Assembly (NCBI RefSeq): GCF_037975245.1
Contig: NC_092563.1
Coordinates: 5,955,501 to 6,019,500 of the forward strand
From: Apostichopus japonicus
Taxonomy: Eukaryota; Echinodermata; Holothuroidea; Aspidochirotida; Stichopodidae
Direction: 5' to 3'
DNA length: 64,000 nucleotides
Position numbers and translations under genes: made by a program. Shown piece by piece: positions 22,440-34,200 of the stretch. The notes beneath the pieces were generated by a model. That model saw nothing but the letters and a program-made list of their open reading frames with translations, had not been told where the DNA came from and did not search any database. Numbering within the stretch: the stretch's first letter is position 1; each line of letters begins with the position of its first letter.

Positions 22440-24718
22440 CTAGAAGAAAAACAAATTGTCAATCAGCAAACATATCTTCATAAACATGCATGTCAGTTAG
22501 ATGGTTTGACTGAATGTTTATATTCATATTCATATCATAATAATTAAACCTTGTGACGGCAATGTAATTGAGCAATGCAATAAAACAAGTAAAATTAGGG
22601 ATATATCATTAAAAAACTGCAGATTGGCGGATTTGTTATTCTTCGCAGGAAGGAAGACGTTTCAGAGTTTGGGCAGACAAAATCTTTGACTCGCTTTAAA
22701 ACTCACTTCGAAACGTTTCTTTTCTTCTTTCCTTTAAAGAACTGCTTCAGGCTTTAAACATATGATTTCCTTTCACCAACTTGGTATAATCCCCCTCACG
22801 CCCCCTCACATCCTCACTGAAATACGAATCTCTCCGAACCGTGATAAGGATAGTTTTTCTAATATGTCTGTTTCACGAGCATAGAGAAGCAGATGAAGAG
22901 ATTTAATTGTACCCCCATCCAGCACCCCATCTCCGGGCCAGGTATACGGCCAAAGAATTGCTGATAGCATCTACCCTATAAACACTGCCATGTTTTTTAT
23001 CTTATCGTCCTCCAATGCTTTGAGTCATCGGAATGTATCCTATACAAATTTACTGAAGAGAATAATTCTTTTGAGCAATTATGTAAGGAGAGTATCAAGT
23101 TTAAATAAGGCCTCAATTGTTGTGATTTTCATTATCATAAAATATTACTGTATAGCCTATCACTCCCCCCCCCCCCCAACCACAACCCGTCACCTTATGT
23201 TTACTTCAACTCTCACACATTCCTGTCCCCAATCTGAAATCATTTTTGTCCGAACAGGCAAACAAATTTGACGTAAATTTTGGTATAATAAAGGTTACAA
23301 TCAAGTCCCGCCTGTATAGGTAAAATGAGGGTAGGAAGTTCTTAATTAGTTGTGAAACAAAATTGTTATCCTTAAGAAGTCAATTACTATATGTATCTAT
23401 GGAGGTATATTGGATCGAATATACCGCCGTGTAATCTTTTGAAGTACTATATACTATATAGTAGCTCAGTGTATGACAGACAACGGCAGTCGACACCCTT
23501 AAATGATATAAACTAAAAGTTTAATCAACGTGAACGTATATAGGCCTATAAATATACTTAAATACTGTAAAAAGAGCAATATATTTTAACTTACTTTGAT
23601 ATATGAAATATGTTTCTCAACCTTTGATAAATTCGATGGGAAGAGAGTTTACAAATCGAAGTGAAGTCCTTGTCCGAGTATCACAAGTATCCTGGTTTGC
23701 TTTGCTGGGACCGTCTAAAGGGTTACACTGTAAACACTCACCATGCTCTTATCCTATTGTTGTGTGCTCAATATCTGTCGCTATGGACACGCGTCTGGGA
23801 GTTAAGTATTCATCGATTTGTCTGTTTGTTGCGTCACACGGGATAGCCTTGTGAAAGAGATAATAACACGCTCGCTGGTGGTGCGTTCTTTTATTTACTG
23901 TTCGTTACTTGCGTGTAACAATACCGGCAATTTGTCAGTGTCACAAAACTTTGAAACACGTAGCTTTCAACCATTAGAAGGTAATTTAGTATGCATGGGG
24001 AGACGTGGTAGGGCCGCAATGGAGGGATTTGCGTAAATTGAAAATATTTTCGGCTTTATTCAACTGAAGAAGATGCCAGAACCAGATTTTTAAGAAACAA
24101 ATACAATATAAAAAGACGGGTTAGGAGCCATTGGGGAAGGTTGAAAACTCCAGAGTCCTTTATGGTCAACTTAGTCAGATATTAATCACTGTTCAGGCCC
24201 AAGTTATTAGTTGGTTTACCGTTAGTTGCATATAATGTTTATTTCGTCCGATTATAGAAGTTCAGGACCAGAAATACATGAATGATATATTTTCTAAGGC
24301 AGAGAAGGAGCCCAGGCAAGGGATCGACACACTGCCCCCATTAGCCATATTTCAAAATTTAATCTTGAGAGGCTTAGCCTACTTCAACTTGCTCAAGATT
24401 CAAGAAATGAAGTTGACCGCTGTGAGAATGTGTCACATTTTGGAATCAGTGCATAGGGTTGGAGTGCTCAATCCGGTCTGTGCTACTTTTTTACTCAGCC
24501 TAAGGAAAGTTGACCGGCATTTTGGTGAATATTTATGGAAAATGAGTACATTACGACGTGCACAGATCATTTACGTTTGAGAGTGGCTCGATCTTTCGAA
24601 GCATAGGATGTTGGTAAAAGTACTCAGTCTGTCCAGTGTCTTATAATGTACTGTTTGTTTCAGTTGGCCTATGCAGAAGATCCTGCTAGGATTAAACGTT
24701 ATGCCCTCTACCTTATAC
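22440..24718. other. 5' flank of the unknown small gene; nothing firmly assigned
   Basis: No exon with paired splice sites. The sequence tgtcgctatggacacgcg near 23775-23792 loosely resembles an RFX X-box palindrome. A 100-codon + frame at 24278-24580 follows a possible acceptor (attatag, 24256) but has no domain or donor. Confidence 0.35.
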
Positions 24719-24783
24719 ATATATATATATATATTTAGGCTTCAACAGAAGATAAGCCCTCTACCTTATACATATTTACCTAA

Positions 24784-24860
<77 letters not shown>
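24719..24860. repeat. TA microsatellites with a duplicated flank
   Basis: A short TA run at 24719-24733 and a longer one at 24783-24860. The flanks gccctctaccttatacat and ggcttcaacagaagataagc each occur twice, so the array grew together with unique sequence. Confidence 0.85.
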
Positions 24861-24862
<2 letters not shown>

Positions 24863-25284
24863 CTTCAACAGAAGATAAGCATATGCTAACAACTTTTTTT
24901 CTCTCTTTGATTTGAAACATAATCTTATGTTACATAAGGAGCTGAGGTAGCAATTTCTCAGTATTATAGCTTTTGTTACAACCGTCTGTCATGATTTTCT
25001 GATCAACTTTCCCTTCACATTCTCTTCTTCGTGTTTTTAACATGATCTATACAAACACCATAGTATGTGTCGCTGGAATCATTTTTGTGGGGGGGGGGGG
25101 TGGTAAACATTATTAACCTACACAGTACTGTGTAGGTTAATCCAAAAAAGGAAAGCATACTTAGATGCAGCTTGGGATATGTTAAAAGACATACAATGCT
25201 TCAAATTACGTGTTGGAAAGATGGCACTTAATAGCTAATGGACGCATAAACGAAACATTTTACAGGGTTTTGAGTATTTATTAA
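24861..25284. other. Intergenic, nothing assigned
   Basis: AT-rich with a poly-G run (25089-25100) and the small inverted repeat aacctacacagtactgtgtaggtt near 25116-25139 (24-bp palindrome, described by position; centre near 25128). Confidence 0.4.
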
Positions 25285-25292
25285 CATCTATG

Positions 25293-25645
25293 CAAGGGCG
25301 TAGGAACCGGGGGGGCTGGGGGCGCCAGCCCCCAGTGAAAAATGTGGAGGGGCGGAAGTATCATTCCGCCCCCCCCCCCCCGCTTCGCAAGTCAGAAAAC
25401 CCCTTTTTCATTTCCAAATGAGAACAAAATCTCATTTGGAGCACCAAATTGCCAGGTGAAAATGCAAACTTATATAAAAAATGGAGTGGGTGGGTTGAAG
25501 TGTGCTATATTGCACCAAATTGCATCTGAGGCCACCTGGAAATGCAAAATAAATCCAAAGGGGAGGGGGACACCCCCTCCCCTTAGACCCCTCGCCCAGG
25601 CCAGCCATCAGTCCCCCCACTCAAAAGTACCTTCCTACGCCACTG
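25293..25645. mobile_element. hAT-like non-autonomous DNA transposon (353 bp)
   Basis: Termini caagggcgtaggaa (25293-25306) and ttcctacgccactg (25632-25645) are inverted with 12 of 14 matches. They are flanked by the exact 8-bp duplication catctatg (25285-25292 and 25646-25653). The interior is G/C-run rich and non-coding. Confidence 0.85.
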
Positions 25646-25653
25646 CATCTATG

Positions 25654-28065
25654 TACAATATTTATGGGATATTATGGTTGCTAAAATTGCTGTAAATTTC
25701 TACATATCTAGATCAAAACAATGTCCTCATAGCATTTTGTATGTCATACATGAAATTTTCAAAGTTTTTGGCAATATTTTGTGAATGCATCTGGCACCCT
25801 CTACTCCCACAAACAAGTTGTATCTTGATGAAATTCTTACTACTGCAATCTGCCCTCAAGATATTTCTAGCCACTTGGGAGTGTTACACTACAGGGTCCC
25901 AACCCCTTGAGCGGTGGGGAAGGACGGGCAGGGAGGGAATACTGTTCTGATTCCTGTCTGACACCACCTCACATCTCTAGTGTTGGAAATGAATAGTCAA
26001 AATATAACCCAATGATAAGTATATGCGTGTACATATAAAAATTTATTGAAAATGCATAAATAATGATGAAATGAGAATAAACTGATTAAGCACGGATAAC
26101 ATAAAAGAGTGATAGAGGTTGTGATGAGGTCAAGTACAATAAATAGGAAGTCGTTCTCTGTCAAAGAGGATAGGTTTATCTAATATTTTTGCTAGAAAAA
26201 TATGAAATTCAGACAATATTCTGTTTTATACCCACCAGGGGTATCTGCATAGAATGACTAAGAAATGTTTTCTGAAAGCCCAGACTTGACAATATACATG
26301 TAAATATAAACCATAAGAAAAACAAAAGTATTTTATTAAACATTTGGTAATTTATAAGTCAGATGATGACCAGCAAGACCAGTTCTATGATATAGTGCTT
26401 TTAAGAATTGATAAGAACATACAATACAAATATGATGCACTTATATTAGAGTGTAAATATCTACTATGGAAGGTAGGCACAGTAATATATATATATATTA
26501 AACAAACTACATAATTTGAAAGTAATACTGAATACAATTACACCAGCTGTGAGACTTTCTTTCTAAAAAAACAAGAGAGAACTCTAACCCTCAATCTCAA
26601 AATTGATGTCAGAACTTTACAAAAGGACACGAGGAACGGAGAAAACAATTAGTGCTCCCCCCCCCTTACCAATATCACATTTGGTTGGTATTCAAAACTT
26701 GCCAAATGAAGATTTATACATAAGAACAAAATGATTTCTATTACAGATAACCAAAACAAAAGTAACAACTTGCTTTAAGGTTAACAAGTTTTCAACTTGC
26801 TTTATAGCTTTAAAGATCTCAAAATTTTTTGAATAATTCATCGCCGATGAGCAACCCCCCCTTTCTATCCCTTCCCTGGCTCCTCCCATGAAAATCCAAC
26901 TACTCATCCTTTATTTGTAATTCAGTTTAATAACTACAAATTATGTCAGTCACAAGTTTTGTGGTGGGCATGCTGCACATTCATAACTAAAAGATCTCCT
27001 TTGATTTTCATTCAGAGAGATTAAATATAGTAACTTGCACAACAACAGTCCATGTTTGAATCATCAACTCAATCAGGCGGAATTTTTTTCCTCATTTTAT
27101 ACTAATGAAAGATGAAGGCAGTGTGTTGTAATTGAGGACCGTATACTTGTGTCACTTTATAATAAAAAAAAGAAAACAGAACAGTTCCGAATAAGGTAAC
27201 AGTAAAGCAAAGTCAAAAATGTTTTACAAACAGTTTTACAGACTGAAAACAAACTAAAAACATGTCTTTGAAACTCTGAGTTTATATTCATCTGCATATT
27301 ATCCATCACTTTTTCTGTCTTACATGTTCACAAAACTTCATCTTGGCACCGGCTGAGAGAAAATAACCTGGCCTTTTCTTGAAATTTGATAACACAAAAT
27401 TGTCCTGTCTTCTAATTTATGACAAGGAAGCACTATATATCTGCATCATTCTCTCACTGCCTCTTTAATCTTACTTCTAAGGTCCTATAACGGAAAGCTC
27501 CTTCTAAATTTGCTATATGTCATGAGAGATTTTGGTGGGATAAAAGTTCCTCATTTTAAAAGTTGTGCCTCCTAAATTTAATCATCAACTGTAATATTGA
27601 AAGTCAAGTGGTTTGCTTTGAAAGACAAATGGTTTGCTTAGATAGATGATGGATTCATCTGAAAGACTAATGGCATCAACCCTTATGAAAGTTGATCAAG
27701 TTGTAAGCAAGTTCTTGACATACATGATAACAGCAACGATGTTTAAAACAGAGATGAACATGATAATGAGTATTCCAATATTCACCCCAACTTTTCAAAC
27801 TTTAGAGATTTTTTTTCGTTTTTTTTTTTGTAGTGACATATAAGTGTACCCAAATTTACCAACAAATCAATCCAAATCAATCAATCAACCAAATAAATCT
27901 TTGATTCAACAACCAAAATAAATCTTGATTAACCACCAAATAAATCTTTTTGATTGATTTCATGAACAAATAGCTGAGTAACCACCACCAAACACACTTA
28001 TGAGGTAACTAAAAATAAGAAGTCATACCAGTAAACATCAATGGTATAAAGAAAAGGACGATTGA
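25654..28065. other. Region downstream of the HYR/EGF gene; probably includes its 3' UTR
   Basis: AT-rich, no supported coding exon on either strand. Being just past the minus-strand stop at 28066, part of it should be 3' UTR, but several minus-strand AATAAA signals occur and the poly(A) site cannot be chosen. Confidence 0.4.
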
Positions 28066-28214
28066 TCACTGTATGTTAACAACTTCATCTGTCCTTATGT
28101 AATTTGTTCGATACCGTCTGATGAAAATCACAGCAAAGACGGACAGAGAGAGGGCAACCAGGAGACTTGCTACAGCTGGTAGAAACATCTTATTTGCTCT
28201 TTCAGCATTGATAT
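28066..28214 (-). CDS. Exon 27: membrane span, cytoplasmic tail and stop
   Basis: Acceptor catcttag before 28214. After INAERANK it encodes a hydrophobic segment (MFLPAVASLLVALSLSVFAV plus IFI), then the basic stop-transfer RRYRTNY and the short tail IRTDEVVNIQ ending at TGA (28068-28066). The tail has no obvious signalling motif beyond single tyrosines. Confidence 0.85.
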
Positions 28215-31200
28215 CTAAGATGGAGGAATATTTTTTGAAAACAATTGTATCAAAAACAAAGAATACATTTCCAAACGGTATGACAACTTATTACCAATTA
28301 ATACATGCCCTGATTTGTGTATAGTAAATACACAAAGCTGCTGACTAGTTATTAAGTAAATTACTAGAAGGTTGCTTCAAAGCATACAATGGTGTGGTGA
28401 AGTTCATCATAAATTAAATCAAAAGCTATGCTTTCAGCCTTCATCACTCATTCAGTTTATATATTTAAAGGTGTAAATCTATTGCATCTTGGCATTACCA
28501 GGAAATTTTACGGCAAAAACTTAAAAATACAATCTTTCCTCTTGCTATTTCTTTACTACCCGTAAGTAAACCTCTTATGTCAAGTGCTGTGAGTAAATGG
28601 GGAACCTGTGCGATTCTCTTGTCTGAAGAATTCAGATGAAATGTTCCAATGCATGAATAATTAGATGCCAAATAAAAATGAGATAATACTAGAGAGATGT
28701 CTTTTCAAAACACATTTTGAGACATAAGGTTTGTGAACATTTTTAAGACAGTAATTTGTACATGTTCTCCACATGCATCTTCTTATGCAGGGTAAGAGGA
28801 TAAACAGAGAAGGGGGTAGGGATTATATTAACCCTTATATTGAACTAGCATGGCTACAAACATATCAAGATTTTGTACAAATGGTTTTCATCTTTATATT
28901 GTGGGCATTTCATCTTTACCTTCTTCTACTTCAATACTTAGAAGTTCCCTCTTTCTTCTTCCTTGTTCTGAGAATTGAAACAAATATGTCCAAAATGTTA
29001 ACTTCTGATCTTCAATATCTTTGATTCTCCCTAATGGTAGCAGGAAATAATTGATCTGGTACTCTGAAACAAGCCTTACACAACAGCAAAGATGTATAAC
29101 ATCTTTTGCTCAGTGAGCATCTATAAGTTCAGTATTGTATGTAAAACAAAACTTATTTTTTTACTACCTGCTAAACAAAATGTACACAATAAATACTTAC
29201 ATGGGAAGGATTTCTCTCTGCCTAATAAAAAAGTAATAAAATGGCTCCTACTCTTTGACATCATGTCTCTGGTAACAAACCTTGGCAGTTTATTAAAGTA
29301 AATTTAATAGCTTCATTATAAAATTCCACTTCCCAATAAAAAAAAGTACAAACATTTTAAATTTTAGTGATGTTTTGTGAAGGCATCTAGCAAAAGCAGA
29401 GTAGCTGATAACACAGTGGCAATTCAGCTGCAAATGTTTTCGTTTGTCTTTAAATTATTTAAGTAACTTATTCACAAAGGGAATTTTTTTTTTTACAGAA
29501 AGGTTGCATTTTGAAGAAATTTGGAATACAAAGAACAATGAGGCCAATCCTAGGTGCATCTCATTGCAGCAGTCAAGTATATAGATATATATAGATATAG
29601 ATATATAGATATATATAATAGTTCTCAGACCAGGGCTTGAAGTTTCTTCTATGCAGTAAGTGGTTTCCTTGAGCTATTAAATATCTTTTGTTAAACCAAA
29701 CGCTGTGCTACTTGTTCCCTGTACATTTATGCTACATTGTAAATAACATAAACAAACAAACAGTGTTCAATATAAGAGATATGAACATATATATATATAT
29801 AGATAGAAAAATGCATGTTTGCAACATGAGAATATATTGAAGGCATATGTCACCAAAAGCCAAACACAAATATGCAATAGCAAAACACACAAGCCTTGTT
29901 TCCCACAAATAGTTACAGTAACAGTAGCAAACAACCCAACAGTGACATAAAAACATGAACAATACACTGCAGAAGAAACGCTCTTTTAATTCAATGATTT
30001 GAGAACATTGTAGTGAAAAGAAGGGTGTTAAATGTCACCATTAGAATAGAATAGAGATCACTTGCTAAAATGTAGCTCAAACAATGTTTATGGAGGATGT
30101 ATTTTGATGAATTGCAAACTATATTATCCTGTTGAGTAGAACTTGTTAGCCTTGTTAAACTTAAACTACCTTCACCCTGGAAGCCCCCTGATCTTCCAAC
30201 TTTTGACACAAAGCCTAAATATTTGATTCTTATTGGGAAAAGCCACTTGACGACCATGGTTTCTGTGCAATCACAAAAGCCTATCACAGTTCATGTCTGC
30301 CACAGAGAATCTTTCGGTAATTTTGCCACGGTTTGTTTTATGGACTTTAGCTCCGCATTTAACACTCTTAGCAATTCGAGCTTACTTCGTACTTTAGATG
30401 CTCATGTAAACCAGAACATCATATCACTGCTGTATCACTTTTAATTCAACAGAACTCAATATGTATACTGTGATGGGGTCAGCAGTGAAGGTATTGTCAC
30501 TAATACTGGTGTCCCACAAGGGTGTTGTTTATCACCATTGCTGTTTGCCGTTTATACTGATTCCTTGTCAACACTTTATGAAAATGTTTACATTATAAAA
30601 TATGCAGATGATACGGCTATTGTTGGTTTGTGTAATGATAAATATCAACAGAGCATTGTCAATTACCACACAGCTATTGCGGAGACTAGCGTGGTGTGAA
30701 ACCAATTACCTTTTTATTAACAGCTCCAAAACCAAGGAATTAATTGTTGATTTCCGTTCAGTTCAGATGCATGATCCAGTTATAATTAATGATAGTGAGG
30801 TTGAGGTTGTGTCAGATTTTAAATATTTAGGACTCATATTTAATCATACTCTCACTTGGGACTCTCATATAGGCTCAAACTTGCGAAAGTAAAGCAGCGG
30901 CTATCTTGTATTTATAGGTTGGGAGGATTTGGTCTAGAATATGAGAAACAGCTTTGGCTCTTCCGTTCCATGGTGCTTTCACTCATGGTCTATTGTGCTC
31001 CTGTGTGGCTCTCTTCCTGTTTCAAGACTCAACTCAAATTGATTAACAGACATTTCAGAAAGTATTATTCTAAAGATGATCAGTACATTGAAGAAATTGT
31101 ACTTCGTTATGTAAGAGGGATTTTGACTGATCCTGACCATCCTCTCCATAAGTATTACACCACTCCACGTAGGTTGTATACCCTACCTCGTATGCATACT

Positions 31201-34200
31201 GAACGCTTTAGACATTCTTTTTTACCGAGGAGTATAAAGCTTTTGAACTGTCACATAACTAGTTGATATTTTTATCATATTTTTGGATTTATATTTTGCA
31301 TATTTTTAAGCTGCGGAATCCATTTTATTATATCTTCATTTTATGATTGATATCAATAAATTTTACTTTACTTTACTTTATGACAGAAATGTTTAGAATT
31401 GATTAAAAATCATAAGAAAGTCATTAAAAATTTGACTGGACTAGACATAAAAAAAGAAAGAAGGAAAGGGAGACATAAACAACAGTAACACTAAACAAGG
31501 AAAACAAGCATCGAGACAAATAAAGGAAACCGCAGACCAACATAAGCTAATAAACCATTGCTAGCAAGTAACATCATGTACTAACCGACACACATTGTAA
31601 TGCCAGTTGGTGGTACTTCCACACAAAATTCTCCAGCTGGGCACACAGTAGATTCGCATCCAGCCACTAGGTAGGATAAATGACATTAAACAGTGACAGG
31701 TCCTTTTTTTTTGGACTTCATATTACTGACTCAAACATTATTCCACCAACTGGTTGATCTGCTACTCTTTTGATCCAGTTTACATCTATTCTAATTTAAT
31801 ATTGTAGCATCACACTTCGATCAAAATTTTGTCCATGTCAGCTTTATAAAAGACTTTGCAATTGCAACTCTTTACACTTGAATTTTTTTTGCCTCACTCA
31901 CAGCCAATATCCATTGACTTCAACCCTAACTACATAGATGTGAAAATTATTTTCATACTTCCATTATTACTCAAGTGCTACATAGCTGCAGTGTTATACT
32001 ACAACTTGAGAAATGAGAAACCCCTTCCATTTACAACTTATCTATTTGTTATTGAGTCACGTTATCTGCATATCGTCTGTTTCAACATTATGACAATGTA
32101 ACATTACTATTATACAACACTTCTATGATAGTGTAATATATAGTAGCAGAGTAATAAAGAACCTCAAGAACGGGAGAAACTTGTGATCTACTTTGTGACC
32201 TATTTAACGTAATGAGTCATGTTTTAGGTTTGTAGGTCATTTGAACATTATGAGCCAAACTAAACAATGACAGACAGCCCAAAATTATTATTATTATTCT
32301 TGCTTGAATTCAAAGTTTCAGGAGTCCAAACTGGGACAGGTTTTAGCAGGTAATTTAACATTGAACACTTAGTAAAATGATTACTTTGTTGTTTCGATGA
32401 TATTTTTGTGCTGTACATTTAGGATATTACACAATTATTGGATACACAATAATTGGATACACAATTTGGATATTACACAATTAATATCAATCTCAAAGTT
32501 TTAATACTGATACTTTCCTTTTATCAAGTAGATAACACCAAGAACAACCCAATGTGACACCTTTATTGCTTACACTGTATTGTTTATCATGTAATTATAT
32601 GTACAAACCAGTCCAATTGTATGTGGTTTGAAACATCCCACACTGCTGCTTCATTACATCAGGTAGATTATCAATGTGTAAGTGTGCGTGTGCGTAATAC
32701 TGTCTCTCTTCATCCTGAGGAATAAAATACTGAGGAGGGAAGGAGGGAGGGAGGGAGGGAAAAGAGATACTCACCCGTATTAACTGTGACACTGAAAGTA
32801 CACGAAGCTGTGTTTCCAGCCTCGTCAACAGCGGTGTAAGTAACAGTTGTAGATCCAGAGAATGTATCACCAGACTGTTCAGTTGATGTTAGTGTTACCA
32901 TGGATGTAGCATCTGTAACTGTGGGTTCCACCCATGAAACAGCTGCTGAACCAGAGGGATCAGTCACAGTTTGGTCGGATGGACAGCCACTTATGACTGG
33001 TAGGTCACTGTCAACTGCCCAAGAAGAGGTGAAAATATACCATCTGTTTTGTTTGCTTTTTGTGTTCAGATTATGCAATCTCTTAAAACAGGTAAACAGA
33101 GTTGTAACAAGTTACTTCGTTCTCGGGGCTAGTCAAGTCTTTACCCTCACTCGAGTTGAGTATACTAACAATGTTATTTCTATGGGGAACATATTTTACA
33201 AACTTCTTTGAGTCATTTCACTTTTGAAATTAAGCGACTTCAGTCATGACTCGATTGTTACAACGGTACACACACCTTCTCTTGGAGGCTGCACACAGAT
33301 TTGACAATTGGTAATTACTTTTTAACATAAACCAGTTAACTCAATGTAGTGCAGAAATAAAATTAATGTTAAACTGTAGATAGTAATCACTCATGAAAAC
33401 ATAAGTTAAGTGAGATTCCTATAAAGGGTACTAACCTGACACTGTGACAGTAAAGCTGCACGTTCCAAAGTTGCCACTGCTGTCCACAGCTATATAAGTG
33501 ATACCGTTAGTACCCTCCGAAAATCGTGTTCCAGGTAGGATAGTTGGATTTGGGATAATATTATTGTCAACATTATCCACTACTGTTGCTGCGTCCCACG
33601 TAACAACCAACTCATCACCCGATGATTGGATGAACAGATTTTGTGATGGAGGACAAATCAATTCAGGATCAGCAGTGTCATCTGCAAGATGCAAAATCAA
33701 TAATTTTGTCATAAGCAGTAAACTTAAAGACATGCTGCTCAAGTCATGTTTCTGAAATTTCCCTTTCCAATTAAAGTTATTTTAAAGGAATTGTTTTTGC
33801 CATTCAATATATATATCAAATATGAAACAAAACATGAAAAGTTGCAAAGCAGAATTGGGACTCCCACCCCTCCCCCCCCCCATTCCACCACCTTCATGGT
33901 GACCTATTACAAAACATAGATTCGATGCAAAATTGACATAACCTAGATGCATGATCAAAACTTCCCATGAAAACATAACAGATAACAGGGAAAATAGAAT
34001 GTCAGCCAATTATGTGAATAACTTTTTGTACATAGAGATCTAATACATCATCCAGTCATGATAAATTTGAAGATGCTTTGATAAGTAATATACTTACCAA
34101 TAACTGTGATAGTGAAGCTACAGCTGCCCATATTCCCCAAAGCATCAGTTCCTGTGTACATGATTGAGGTACTTGATCCCTGAGCTACTAAAAGAGGTGG

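Noticed and set aside
22620-22790. LINE 3' end (frame with FxTHFETFLF)
   Set aside because: Faint resemblance to reverse transcriptase C-termini, but no other LINE motif or tail; not annotated.
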